A stretch of 17,118 bases of DNA from JAVBKB01 sp031554275 (GCA_031554275.1 JAVBKB010000064.1:1-17118), one strand, 5' to 3'. Positions 1-7,300 are shown, counted from the first letter of the stretch. The notes: a model not told the origin generated them from the letters alone. A program made the numbers and translations.

Positions 1-15
1 GTAAGCGGTAAATAG
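1..15 (+). repeat. Left terminal inverted repeat of the IS66 element
   Basis: The sequence GTAAGCGGTAAATAG matches the reverse complement of 2445-2459 over all 15 bases. IS66-family ends commonly begin with GTAA. Matching decays immediately inside this core. Confidence 0.93.
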
Positions 16-77
16 TAGACACCTCGAAACAGAAATAAAGCCATGCTAAACTCTGAGGAAAAGCGAGGAGTGAGGCA

Positions 78-407
78 ATGAAAAGGAAGCCACCAGAAAC
101 AAAAGAGGTATGGATAGGACGAATAGAGGGCTGGCGAGCAAGCGGGAAGCCACAAAAAGAATACTGTAGTGAGCAGGGATTTAACCGAAACACAATGGTA
201 AAATGGATAAGCACATTGAATCAGGAAAACAAAAAGATTGATCCAAAATCAGAGAAAACCGAATGGATAGAACTGACGAAACGAGAACCGATGGACAAAA
301 CGCCGATCACAAAAATCAGCTACAATGGATTTGAGATAGAAATGGTCGAAACGTTCAGTGAACCCTTTCTCATCAAACTCCTTCGAGTGATGAAAAAGGT
401 ATGCTAA
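78..407 (+). CDS. tnpA: IS66-family accessory protein TnpA
   Basis: This 109-residue protein is the first of the three IS66 genes. Residues about 12-45 form the typical IS66 TnpA helix-turn-helix region (tryptophan, then SGKPQKEYC, then an FNRNTMVKW-like second helix), similar to the N-terminal DNA-binding part of IS3-type OrfA proteins. TnpA is needed for efficient transposition of full IS66 elements, but its exact role is poorly known. A purine-rich GAGGAGTGAGG stretch lies just upstream of the ATG and can serve as the ribosome binding site. The last 7 bases overlap the start of tnpB, which suggests translational coupling. The length is normal for the family and no frame damage is seen. Confidence 0.93.
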   Translation: MKRKPPETKEVWIGRIEGWRASGKPQKEYCSEQGFNRNTMVKWISTLNQENKKIDPKSEKTEWIELTKREPMDKTPITKISYNGFEIEMVETFSEPFLIKLLRVMKKVC

Positions 408-751
408 ATGTACGAGAAGTTCCCGGAATCTATCTTGCGTGTGGCATAACTGACCTCCGGAAATCAGTTGATGGTCTCTCCCTGATCGTTCAAGAAAAGT
501 TTCAAATGGATCCATTCACATCCAGCCTATTTGTTTTTTGTAACAAAACAAGAGATAAATTAAAAATTCTTCATTGGGAACACAATGGGTTCTGGCTCTA
601 CTATCGGCGTCTCGAAAAAGGCAAGTTCAAATGGCCAGAATCGAGCGAAGAAACAAGCACAGTTACGCTCGAAGAGTTTGGTTGGCTGCTTGATGGCTGG
701 CCGATTATCAGAGGAAAAGCGCACGAAAAAGTGGTCGCACAAATTGTATAA
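401..751 (+). CDS. tnpB: IS66-family accessory protein TnpB (IS66 Orf2-like)
   Basis: The 116-residue product is a typical IS66 Orf2-like protein (Pfam PF05717 family). It has the hallmark N-terminal GITDLRKSVDGL motif (residues about 16-27), followed by LFVFCN, KILHWEHNGFWLYYRRLEKG and FGWLLDG-type segments. The ATG lies within the end of tnpA, so translation is probably coupled. The biochemical role is unknown; genetic work on IS66 relatives shows that it is required for transposition. No catalytic DDE motif is present, as expected, since that resides in TnpC. Transcription from tnpA through tnpB meets a strong hairpin about 10 bases after the stop codon. Confidence 0.95.
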   Translation: MLNVREVPGIYLACGITDLRKSVDGLSLIVQEKFQMDPFTSSLFVFCNKTRDKLKILHWEHNGFWLYYRRLEKGKFKWPESSEETSTVTLEEFGWLLDGWPIIRGKAHEKVVAQIV

Positions 752-761
752 AAAGTTAAAA

Positions 762-808
762 AAAAGACGCAGAAAACCCTGATATTATAGGGATTTCAGC
801 GTCTTTTT
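762..808. terminator. Long hairpin between tnpB and tnpC, possible bidirectional terminator
   Basis: The left arm AAAAGACGCAGAAAACCCT pairs with the right arm AGGGATTTCAGCGTCTTTT with two internal mismatches and a short AT-rich loop. An A-run precedes it and a T-run follows, so it has the layout of an intrinsic terminator on either strand. It lies inside the element between co-directional genes, so on the plus strand it would reduce read-through into tnpC. Confidence 0.75.
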
Positions 809-809
809 A

Positions 810-818
810 TGGTAAAAT
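810..818 (+). promoter_or_regulatory. Possible extended -10 promoter element for tnpC
   Basis: The sequence TGGTAAAAT fits an extended -10 element (TG, one base, then TAAAAT). It lies directly after the hairpin and ends 6 bases before the tnpC ATG. No convincing -35 box is found 17 bases upstream. If used, transcription would begin at or within a base or two of the tnpC start codon. This is an inference from pattern only. Confidence 0.35.
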
Positions 819-824
819 AGAGGT

Positions 825-2387
825 ATGGAAAAACAAACAAACAATTCCACAAATGTGGAAACAAAGCTGAGTCTACTTGAACAAGAAAATGCAGAGTTAA
901 AAGCCAAACTGGCTTGGTATGAAGAACAATTTCGATTGAACCAAAAACAACGATTTGGTGCTTCTAGTGAGAAATCACCAGATCAACTGTCTTTCTTTGA
1001 CGAAGCAGAGAACACGGTAAAGTCAGACACTACTGAACCAGACATGGAATCGATCACCTACAAACGCCGTAAGCAAGTGGGGGCGCGAGAAGCAAGCCTA
1101 GCCGGCTTGCCAGAAGAAGTTCTTCATTACGAGCTTTCTGACGAAGAGAAAATCTGCCCAAGTTGTGAAGGTGAACTTCATGACATGGGATGTGACGAAC
1201 GAAGAGAAATCAAAATCATTCCAGCTCAGGCGATTGTAGTCAAACACATGACCCATAAGTATGCTTGCCGCAAATGTGAAAAAGAAAGCATCGCAACGCC
1301 CATTATCAAAGCGAAGGCGCCCAAACCACCTATCCCAGGAAGCGTGGCTTCCGCGTCCGCTGTTGCTTTTATCATGAGCCAAAAATACGCAGAGGCAATG
1401 CCCCTTTATCGCCAAGAAAAATACCTTGCGGGACTAGGTGTAGCTATTTCACGACAAACAATGGCAAACTGGATGATTGGGGCTTCAGAACGCTGGCTTA
1501 CCCCACTTTACAATCAGATGAAACACATCCTTGCGAAGCAGGACATTCTCCACGCGGATGAAACGACGCTGCAGGTGTTAAAAGAGGATGGCCGAGAAGC
1601 TGAAACGAAATCGTACATGTGGCTCTATCGCACAGGTCAAAGCGCAACGCCTATTGTCCTCTTTGACTATCGAACGACCAGGGCAAGTAAGCATCCGAGG
1701 GCTTTTCTAGAAGGTTTTCAGGGATATCTACAAACAGATGGTTACCAAGGGTATAACGCCATCCCGGGAATAAAGCTCGCTGGTTGCTGGGCGCATGCGA
1801 GACGATATTTTAAAAATGCGGTGGAGGCATCTCCACCAGATAGTCAGCAGAAATCCTTCTCTCAGGAAGGACTAGACTACTGCAACAAGCTCTTTGGCAT
1901 CGAGAAAGAAATGCTGGAAAAAGAGCTGGATTTAGAAGAGCGTTTCAAACACAGGCAGAGGCACAGTCAGAAAATTCTGGATGATTTTTCAGTATGGCTC
2001 AAAACAATGCGTCCTAAAGTCTTACCAAAATCAAAACTTGGAGAAGCCATTCACTACACACTTGGTCAGTGGCCTCGCCTCTGTGTGTTTCTTCAAGATG
2101 CTCGTCTGGAATTATCCAATAATCGAGCGGAACGTTCCATCAAACCTTTTGTCATTGGTCGCAAAAACTGGATTTTTTCTGCCTCATCAAAAGGAGCGAC
2201 TGCCAGTAGCGTGATCTACAGTATCATCGAATCTGCGAAGGAAAACGGATTGATTCCTTTTCAATACCTGAAGTTTCTTCTGGATGAACTTCCTAATTTG
2301 TCTTCTCTAGATTCTTCAACTCTCGTGCCTTTTCTTCCTTGGTCTACTGATTTGCCAAAAACTTGTTTCTCTCCTAAATCAAATTGA
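825..2387 (+). CDS. tnpC: IS66-family DDE transposase TnpC
   Basis: The 520-residue protein is the catalytic transposase of the element. An N-terminal leucine-rich coiled coil (about residues 12-45) is followed by a zinc-binding module with CPSC at about 111-114 and a second CRKC pair at about 147-150. The DDE catalytic core follows: D245 in HADETT, D305 in QTDGYQGY and E436 in NRAERSIKP. The IS66 C-terminal segment with GRKNWIFSAS and a SSVIYSIIESAKENGL helix completes it. The length matches the family (about 510-530). The ATG has only an AGAGGT immediately in front of it, a spacing too short for normal Shine-Dalgarno pairing. Frame, zinc cysteines and catalytic residues are intact. Confidence 0.96.
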   Translation: MEKQTNNSTNVETKLSLLEQENAELKAKLAWYEEQFRLNQKQRFGASSEKSPDQLSFFDEAENTVKSDTTEPDMESITYKRRKQVGAREASLAGLPEEVLHYELSDEEKICPSCEGELHDMGCDERREIKIIPAQAIVVKHMTHKYACRKCEKESIATPIIKAKAPKPPIPGSVASASAVAFIMSQKYAEAMPLYRQEKYLAGLGVAISRQTMANWMIGASERWLTPLYNQMKHILAKQDILHADETTLQVLKEDGREAETKSYMWLYRTGQSATPIVLFDYRTTRASKHPRAFLEGFQGYLQTDGYQGYNAIPGIKLAGCWAHARRYFKNAVEASPPDSQQKSFSQEGLDYCNKLFGIEKEMLEKELDLEERFKHRQRHSQKILDDFSVWLKTMRPKVLPKSKLGEAIHYTLGQWPRLCVFLQDARLELSNNRAERSIKPFVIGRKNWIFSASSKGATASSVIYSIIESAKENGLIPFQYLKFLLDELPNLSSLDSSTLVPFLPWSTDLPKTCFSPKSN

Positions 2388-2396
2388 TCATTGATT

Positions 2397-2431
2397 AAAA
2401 GCAGCAGTGAAGAATGAGCACCGCTGCTTTT
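2397..2431 (+). terminator. Intrinsic terminator after tnpC
   Basis: AAAAGCAGCAGTG and CACCGCTGCTTTT form a 13-bp stem with one mismatch, an 8-9 base loop and flanking A and T runs. It lies between the tnpC stop and the right inverted repeat, so it ends element transcription. Because of its symmetry it may also block transcripts entering the element from outside. Confidence 0.8.
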
Positions 2432-2444
2432 GTCTATGTGCATT

Positions 2445-2459
2445 CTATTTACCGCTTAC
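2445..2459 (-). repeat. Right terminal inverted repeat of the IS66 element
   Basis: CTATTTACCGCTTAC is the exact reverse complement of bases 1-15 and marks the right end of the element. The following 8 bases are the presumed target duplication. Confidence 0.93.
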
Positions 2460-2527
2460 AGTGATAACGTCACCTGTGCAAGTGAATAGGATGGGGAGAT
2501 GAAAATATTATTTGAGTTAGGTCTTCC

Positions 2528-3775
2528 CTATAAACCTAACACGCTTTTTAAGTACATTGCTCCACTTTGGACATCCGCCGTTTTAATTTCAAGACAAGCC
2601 ACAGTTAACGTGATATCAGATTCGTAGTCTTTTAAAAAAAGTTGCTTCGGTGGTGGGTTAGAATTACTAAATTGTGGGTAAATTAATGCCACTTTTTTAA
2701 TTCCATAAACCCGAGCATAAGCAAACAATTGATACACGTCTGCTCGATTGATATTGGTGTAATTGCCGTTTTCATATTTTGGGTTCTTATATTTTGCATC
2801 AATAATATAGGTGATTTTCTTTTGGAAATACACAATAACATCTGGAAAAACAACTTTAGATTTATCATCTTCACAAACAATAAACCGCTTTTTTTGATCA
2901 TTCCTTGCACTGTACCCTTCGCCCATACAATCCAATACTTTGTAAAGATATTGCTCAAACAGTTCATTGAGGGGAAGAAGAAAAGAACAAACTGTTTCAT
3001 CACCATAATAACCTTCTGGAGCGTTATTAAAGAAAAACATTTTCGCCATCTCAAATACCGGTTTAAATGGCATATTGAGTTTCGTGAATCTAACAGAATT
3101 AATGACTTCCTTAGATAAAGTCATTTCAACAGCATCATCTAGAAGCATCAATGCTTTTTTGAGATTCTTCTTGTTTTCAGATTCCTGCGTAATTCTGATT
3201 AACCTAGTGCAAACAGTTTTAATAACATTGTTGATAACGTTATCATCTTCAAAACTTTGATATTTGATGACATGTTGATCCTTACGGATTGGATTTGTAC
3301 GCAAATTACTAGTGAAATCTATTTTTCCTTTTATAAACTGGCTGTTTTCCAAAATATCAATGTATTCACGATTCATTTGCCTTGAATAGGTTAGAAATAT
3401 CATATCAGCAAATAATGAAATGAAAATCTCAAGAATATCAGAATTGCTTGTCGAGCTTAGTTGATCAGGCAGAATTTTCGGTTTATTAAATTCTGAAACT
3501 CGTAATAGATTTAGCATTACACTCATAGATTCACGCTTTTCTTTTTCACCATCAAGCATTTCGTCTTCATATACCTTTGGTAGTATTTGAAGACGAGTAG
3601 TTCCTTTAGAAATAAAACCCACATAATGCATGATTTGAAGCGTCCCGTCATAACCTAAGCGCACATTATTTTTTCCTATAATTTCTCTAAACGACAAAAT
3701 ATCTTCCTTCTGTGAATCCGACAGCGATAGTTTTTTTTGCCGATCTTCAAATACTGTTATAAGAGAAGGAGACAT
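2528..3775 (-). CDS. mcrC: McrC-family nuclease subunit of a McrBC type IV restriction system
   Basis: McrC is the endonuclease partner that binds the McrB GTPase ring and cuts DNA containing modified cytosine. An N-terminal region with YVGFISKGTTRLQILPKVY (about residues 49-67) is typical of the McrBC 5-methylcytosine restriction component family. The PD-(D/E)xK nuclease core is visible as P311-D312 (FPDVIVYF) and D326-A-K328 (IIDAKYK). The ATG at 3775 was chosen because AAAGGAGAGG lies 5-6 bases upstream and the mcrB stop ends one base before it; a longer frame up to 3838 has no such site. The product is 415 residues, longer than E. coli McrC (about 348). Tight spacing to mcrB indicates one operon. 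The stop lies 68 bases from the convergent IS66 element, and the frame is intact. Confidence 0.93.
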   Translation of the reverse strand: MSPSLITVFEDRQKKLSLSDSQKEDILSFREIIGKNNVRLGYDGTLQIMHYVGFISKGTTRLQILPKVYEDEMLDGEKEKRESMSVMLNLLRVSEFNKPKILPDQLSSTSNSDILEIFISLFADMIFLTYSRQMNREYIDILENSQFIKGKIDFTSNLRTNPIRKDQHVIKYQSFEDDNVINNVIKTVCTRLIRITQESENKKNLKKALMLLDDAVEMTLSKEVINSVRFTKLNMPFKPVFEMAKMFFFNNAPEGYYGDETVCSFLLPLNELFEQYLYKVLDCMGEGYSARNDQKKRFIVCEDDKSKVVFPDVIVYFQKKITYIIDAKYKNPKYENGNYTNINRADVYQLFAYARVYGIKKVALIYPQFSNSNPPPKQLFLKDYESDITLTVACLEIKTADVQSGAMYLKSVLGL

Positions 3776-3776
3776 T

Positions 3777-6041
3777 TCAGTCCTCTCCTTTATAAATCTT
3801 AATAAGTGCACTTTCAAATACAGAGATATTCTCTTCATTTGGCTTAGTACTTAATTGCACGATTTCATTTGTTGTTCTATCGAAAAACTCAGAACCAACA
3901 ATTTCTGAAACTCGCTTGATATCATTGTAGAAATATTCCATCAATAGTGGAAAGACTTTATAGTACCATGCGTTAAATAAATCATATTTTGTCACAAGTT
4001 CCTCACCTAAAAAATAACTGTGCCCGATTCTATGATCTCGGTCATATTTTTCTGTGATTTTGTTATTCAATGCTTGCAGGAGTTTCGCTGGGGAAACATT
4101 GCCGCCAATTGTTGGGTGCATAATTTCAAGCAAAGTCACGTCTGGATTCACCTCAACAAAGGCAAATCTGCGCCTAAGAGCCGTATCCAGCAGGGCAATT
4201 GATCGGTCACTGGTATTCATTGTTCCGATTATATAAAGATTTTTGGGAAGTGTAAACAGATCTTTAGAATAAGGAAGTGTACAAGAAAGATTTTCTCGTT
4301 TATCCTTTTCAATGAGTGTAATAAGCTCACCGAATATTTTCGCAATATTCCCACGGTTTATTTCATCAATGACTAAATAATAAGGTTTTGCCAAACTATC
4401 CTTTTCTTTATTGTTATCCATTAAAGAAACCACATTTGCGACAGGGATCTTAAGCTCATAAATTGAGGATAACGTTAGTTGCTTGTTATGATTGAGTTCA
4501 AAAATATTAATAGGCTCTTCTTCACAAACCTTAAGCCACTTTACGCTACGTCTATGCCGATAACCAAACGAATCTTCATCTGTATAAAAATAGTCAGATG
4601 TTACAACCCCAATTAATCGGATGGTTTTAATACTATCAAATATTAATACAATATCCCCTATTGCGACTTTGTTGCGGAAAACTTTCAACATACCTGTAGA
4701 ATCGAATTCTTCAAACTGAGAATCATTCCACTCACTTACATCTTGATCACTTGGTTCAAATTCGATTGCTATAACATTCTTGTCTCGTAATGTTCGATAT
4801 TTATTCGCTTCATTTCTTCTGCCTAGTGAGACTTTCCAAACTTTGCTATTAGAAGTTGTATCGACAAGGAAATCTTCTAAGCTTTTCTTACCCTGTATTC
4901 TACAGTCTTCAGCTATTTCTTTAAGTATTCCATGCTCAACTGGATATGAAATGTTGCCATCCTCATCAACACGTGGTCGAATTCCTTCAACAAATTCTTC
5001 ATACGAAAATGCTTGATGAAATGTGATAAATTTTGCCCGATGCTCGCTGATTACTTGCTTAAATGAAACTGGATTGCCATTCTTTTGTTCGAAAGCTTCA
5101 ATGATCCGCATAGCACCATAGGTCTTACCGGTTCCTGGAGGGCCATAGAGAATAATATTCGGATTAAATTCCAACAGCCTTGCATATTGCTCATATGCCG
5201 ATAAATCCTCAAAATCAATTCCTACCTCACTGTCAGTCTCTTTATTTAAGATGGGAACGGAAGTTATGCCCTCTTTTTTCTTCGGTTGAAAAGGGACTTT
5301 CCTTCCAACTATCACATTATCATATAACGAAACAACATTATCTACGGCAAATAGCCCGTCATCCTCAAGCGACTGAATGACAGCTGTTAAATAGTTTTCC
5401 TTCGTTTTTGTATCATCGTATTTTGGAGCAAAATCAAGCAATTCTTTAAGAGCAAATTGTTTCCCATTCTTTTTGTTTTTTTCATCAAAGAGCGCCCGTA
5501 ATACCACGTGCTGTTCGAAACTTTGCCCATTAAATTCTACAATATCCACTACTGGTCGCAGCGCACTATCTGAAGTAACAACACAAATATCAGATGGCTT
5601 GAAGAAAGAAACGTTCGCAAGTTTTTTCTTTGTACATATGTAATAACGTCTTTTGTCCTTATTGAAATCAATATCTACAATCGATGGACAACTTGATTCT
5701 AATTGAAGTGGGTGAAGACCATCACCCATTTTGGATTTCACCGCCTTATTCATCAATACCATGTCTGGTTTTAAGTACTTGCAAAAACTTATTGTAGAAG
5801 TAGTTATCTCTGGTGAGAATTCTTTTACAGTTTCAAGTTTTGCCTTTGTGGACTCTCCAACAGTTTCAAACTCAATAAATCTGAATAATTTCGAAACTGT
5901 CCTCTTTTGAACAAGTAGAACATAATCTCCAGCTTTTAAACCATTAAAATGTTCAGAAGATTCGTCTAGCGTCTCAAATCGATAATAGTTTTTTTCAAGC
6001 TGATCTCCTTGTTGGAACTTCCTAATAAACAATCTATCCAT
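3777..6041 (-). CDS. mcrB: McrB-family AAA+ GTPase with an inserted EVE/PUA-like domain
   Basis: This is the motor and DNA-recognition subunit of a modified-base-dependent restriction system. The Walker A motif GPPGTGKT is at residues 300-307, Walker B with DEINRG at 559-564, the McrB signature MNTSDRS at about 608-614 and an arginine-finger region LRRRF just after. Between Walker A and Walker B, residues about 402-505 (WKVSLG start, GDIVLIF, RLIGVV, VKWL end) read as a beta-rich EVE/PUA-like insert. The first 290 residues match no domain I can name; PUA-like barrel segments are possible (AGDYVLLV near 37-44) and probably recognise DNA. At 754 residues it is far longer than E. coli McrB (about 459). 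The start has GGAGGG with a short spacer. It precedes mcrC by one base. Confidence 0.92.
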   Translation of the reverse strand: MDRLFIRKFQQGDQLEKNYYRFETLDESSEHFNGLKAGDYVLLVQKRTVSKLFRFIEFETVGESTKAKLETVKEFSPEITTSTISFCKYLKPDMVLMNKAVKSKMGDGLHPLQLESSCPSIVDIDFNKDKRRYYICTKKKLANVSFFKPSDICVVTSDSALRPVVDIVEFNGQSFEQHVVLRALFDEKNKKNGKQFALKELLDFAPKYDDTKTKENYLTAVIQSLEDDGLFAVDNVVSLYDNVIVGRKVPFQPKKKEGITSVPILNKETDSEVGIDFEDLSAYEQYARLLEFNPNIILYGPPGTGKTYGAMRIIEAFEQKNGNPVSFKQVISEHRAKFITFHQAFSYEEFVEGIRPRVDEDGNISYPVEHGILKEIAEDCRIQGKKSLEDFLVDTTSNSKVWKVSLGRRNEANKYRTLRDKNVIAIEFEPSDQDVSEWNDSQFEEFDSTGMLKVFRNKVAIGDIVLIFDSIKTIRLIGVVTSDYFYTDEDSFGYRHRRSVKWLKVCEEEPINIFELNHNKQLTLSSIYELKIPVANVVSLMDNNKEKDSLAKPYYLVIDEINRGNIAKIFGELITLIEKDKRENLSCTLPYSKDLFTLPKNLYIIGTMNTSDRSIALLDTALRRRFAFVEVNPDVTLLEIMHPTIGGNVSPAKLLQALNNKITEKYDRDHRIGHSYFLGEELVTKYDLFNAWYYKVFPLLMEYFYNDIKRVSEIVGSEFFDRTTNEIVQLSTKPNEENISVFESALIKIYKGED

Positions 6042-6072
6042 ATGCCCTCCAGCTATACCTTATTTTATAATT

Positions 6073-6095
6073 TTAGTAAAGCATACTTTTACTAA
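6073..6095. promoter_or_regulatory. Operator-like perfect inverted repeat upstream of mcrB
   Basis: TTAGTAAA and TTTACTAA form a perfect 8-bp inverted repeat with a 7-base spacer, centred about 43 bases upstream of the mcrB start. A TATAAAAT-like -10 sequence lies just downstream on the minus strand. No regulator gene is adjacent. The stem is AT-rich and has no T-run suited to termination, so a protein binding site is more likely than a terminator. Confidence 0.4.
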
Positions 6096-6142
6096 TAATG
6101 ATATAAAAAATGGCAATCTCTTAATTGTTACTCCATAATCAC

Positions 6143-6192
6143 AAGAAAAGAGCCTGCTCACAACGCTAATTTCAAAGCGTCTGAACAAGCTC
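6143..6192 (-). terminator. Intrinsic terminator of the sdpR-sdpI operon
   Basis: On the minus strand GAGCTTGTTCAGACGCT pairs with AGCGTTGTGAGCAGGCTC, including G-U pairs and a small bulge, followed by TTTTCTTG. It lies about 60 bases after the sdpI stop and upstream of mcrB, so it insulates mcrBC from sdpRI transcription. Confidence 0.75.
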
Positions 6193-6253
6193 CTAAAGCT
6201 ATATTAATTTCTACTACAATCCCAACAATGTCTTCCACAATCTTGGATACTTT

Positions 6254-6892
6254 TCAGTTATTTACGATCTTTTTATGGATGACGTATGAATAGACGATTG
6301 GAATTACCGAAATGATTAAGATAGCAATGATCATGGTTACGATAATCCAGTTTGCTGGCAGAAACCAGGAAATCATCATCAAAATACCACTGATAACAAA
6401 TAGCTTTGCCCCAAAACGATGTGTTTTTTTCCAAACAGTTTCATTTGATAATGTCCATGGTGTTTTGATTCCTACCATATAGTTTGGCTTCACCTGTGGC
6501 AAGTAATTTCCCAAAACAATAAACATTGCACCGAGCAATAAGCCAATCATTTTCCCAACATTCAATTCATGTCCAAGCCCAATGTAAATCACTCCCATAC
6601 TAATTGCGTAGAAAACAACTAGGATCGCAAGTGTAATAAATGAATAGCTTTTACTAAAACTTTTGAAATCTGCTTTTTTCGGGTCAATTTTCGGTACAGC
6701 TAGAAGGATTGCATAAATGACGAGCATGATTCCATGGATCATTAGAAAAGCTGTGAGTTTGGAGCTATAACTGTTAGCTTCACCATTAATTCCCCAGTGG
6801 GTAGGTAATTGAGCTGGCAGTTTAGAATAAGTAATCAGCCAAACCAGTATTGAAGTAATAAATAGCGCAATTGGAATAATATGTTTTTTCAT
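6254..6892 (-). CDS. sdpI: SdpI family immunity and signalling membrane protein
   Basis: SdpI in B. subtilis is a membrane protein that protects against the SdpC killing peptide and, when toxin is sensed, captures the repressor SdpR at the membrane. This 212-residue protein is close to the usual length (207 in B. subtilis). It has the DUF1648 signature LPTHWGINGEAN at residues 29-40 and the SdpI signature GNYLPQVKPNYMVGIKTPW at about 128-146. Six hydrophobic helices are seen near 5-22, 46-66, 84-106, 112-129, 162-178 and 182-203. The start codon overlaps the sdpR stop as ATGA, and AAGGAG lies upstream within sdpR, so the two are translationally coupled. No sdpA, sdpB or sdpC is visible. It could act against other membrane-active peptides. 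Confidence 0.9.
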   Translation of the reverse strand: MKKHIIPIALFITSILVWLITYSKLPAQLPTHWGINGEANSYSSKLTAFLMIHGIMLVIYAILLAVPKIDPKKADFKSFSKSYSFITLAILVVFYAISMGVIYIGLGHELNVGKMIGLLLGAMFIVLGNYLPQVKPNYMVGIKTPWTLSNETVWKKTHRFGAKLFVISGILMMISWFLPANWIIVTMIIAILIISVIPIVYSYVIHKKIVNN

Positions 6893-7164
6893 GATGATGA
6901 CTCCTTTTCCTTTTTAGTTAATGAGAATGCCCAACCAATCAGATCTTGTAATACTGTGGAGTTTAAAGAGTAGTAGATATACTGCCCTTTCTTTATATCC
7001 TGTACCAGCTCTGCATTTTTTAAAATTTTCAAATGCTGTGAGATACTAGGCTTTGACATTTCAAAATGATCATGAATTTCTCCAGCAGTTAGATCGCCTT
7101 CCTTTAATAGGTCAAGAATTTTTCTTCGGGAAGGATCTGAAAGTGCCTTGAACGTATCATTCAT
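6889..7164 (-). CDS. sdpR: ArsR-family transcriptional repressor SdpR
   Basis: The 91-residue winged-helix protein closely resembles B. subtilis SdpR (about 90 residues): FKALSDPSRRKILDLLKEGDLTAGEI, then the recognition helix SKPSISQHLKILKNA, a wing KKGQYIYYSLN and a C-terminal LQDLIGWAF helix. It lacks the metal-binding cysteines of ArsR or SmtB sensors, as expected for the SdpR branch. The ATG at 7164 is preferred over the in-frame ATG at 7173 because AAGGGAG ends right at 7174, giving a 9-base spacer to 7164 and none to 7173. By analogy it represses its own operon until SdpI sequesters it. The promoter carries an inverted repeat across the -10 box. Confidence 0.9.
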   Translation of the reverse strand: MNDTFKALSDPSRRKILDLLKEGDLTAGEIHDHFEMSKPSISQHLKILKNAELVQDIKKGQYIYYSLNSTVLQDLIGWAFSLTKKEKESSS

Positions 7165-7189
7165 CTTTTTCATCTCCCTTATATAATTT

Positions 7190-7225
7190 GATAATTAGTT
7201 ATCTAACTAAATAATAACTATTATC
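7190..7225. promoter_or_regulatory. Putative SdpR operator, nested inverted repeats across the -10 box
   Basis: An outer repeat, GATAATTAGTTAT (7190-7202) against ATAACTATTATC (7214-7225), matches with one bulged base. An inner repeat, TTAGTT and AACTAA (7195-7200 and 7205-7210), is perfect with a 4-base spacer. The array covers the -10 region and start site of the sdpR promoter, where a bound repressor would block polymerase. Its assignment to SdpR is by position only. Confidence 0.6.
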
Positions 7226-7239
7226 TGCCTTCTTGTCAA
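7211..7239 (-). promoter_or_regulatory. SigA-type promoter of the sdpR-sdpI operon
   Basis: On the minus strand TTGACA (7239-7234) is followed after exactly 17 bases by TATTAT (7216-7211), a near-consensus vegetative promoter. The start site would fall near 7204, about 30 bases before the ribosome binding site. Confidence 0.85.
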
Positions 7240-7300
7240 CTCTATTTGTGCAGTTGATCCAAATTCTTAGCGATTGCTTGTGCAGGCACTAAAAAAATTC

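Larger units (their letters stand above)
1..2459 (+). mobile_element. Complete IS66-family insertion sequence
   Basis: The element carries the three-gene set diagnostic of full-length IS66-family elements: tnpA and tnpB overlapping, then tnpC after a short gap. The first 15 bases of the window are repeated as a perfect inverted copy at 2445-2459, so both ends are defined. IS66 elements usually duplicate 8 bp of target; the eight bases after the right end (AGTGATAA, 2460-2467) are the candidate right copy, but the left copy lies outside the window. All three reading frames are open and the TnpC DDE residues are present, so the element may be active. It transcribes toward the 3' end of the convergent mcrC gene, and a terminator lies just inside its right end. 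Confidence 0.95.

Noticed and set aside
2514..2540. GTTAGGT and ACCTAAC inverted repeat at the mcrC stop as a terminator.
   Set aside because: Only 7 bp, part of it inside the coding end, and no T-run follows on the minus strand.
2500..2625. An ATG preceded by GGGGAG opens a frame of about 41 codons to the right of the IS, antisense to mcrC.
   Set aside because: The purine run abuts the ATG with no spacer, most of the frame lies inside mcrC on the other strand, and the product matches nothing; it is best seen as chance.
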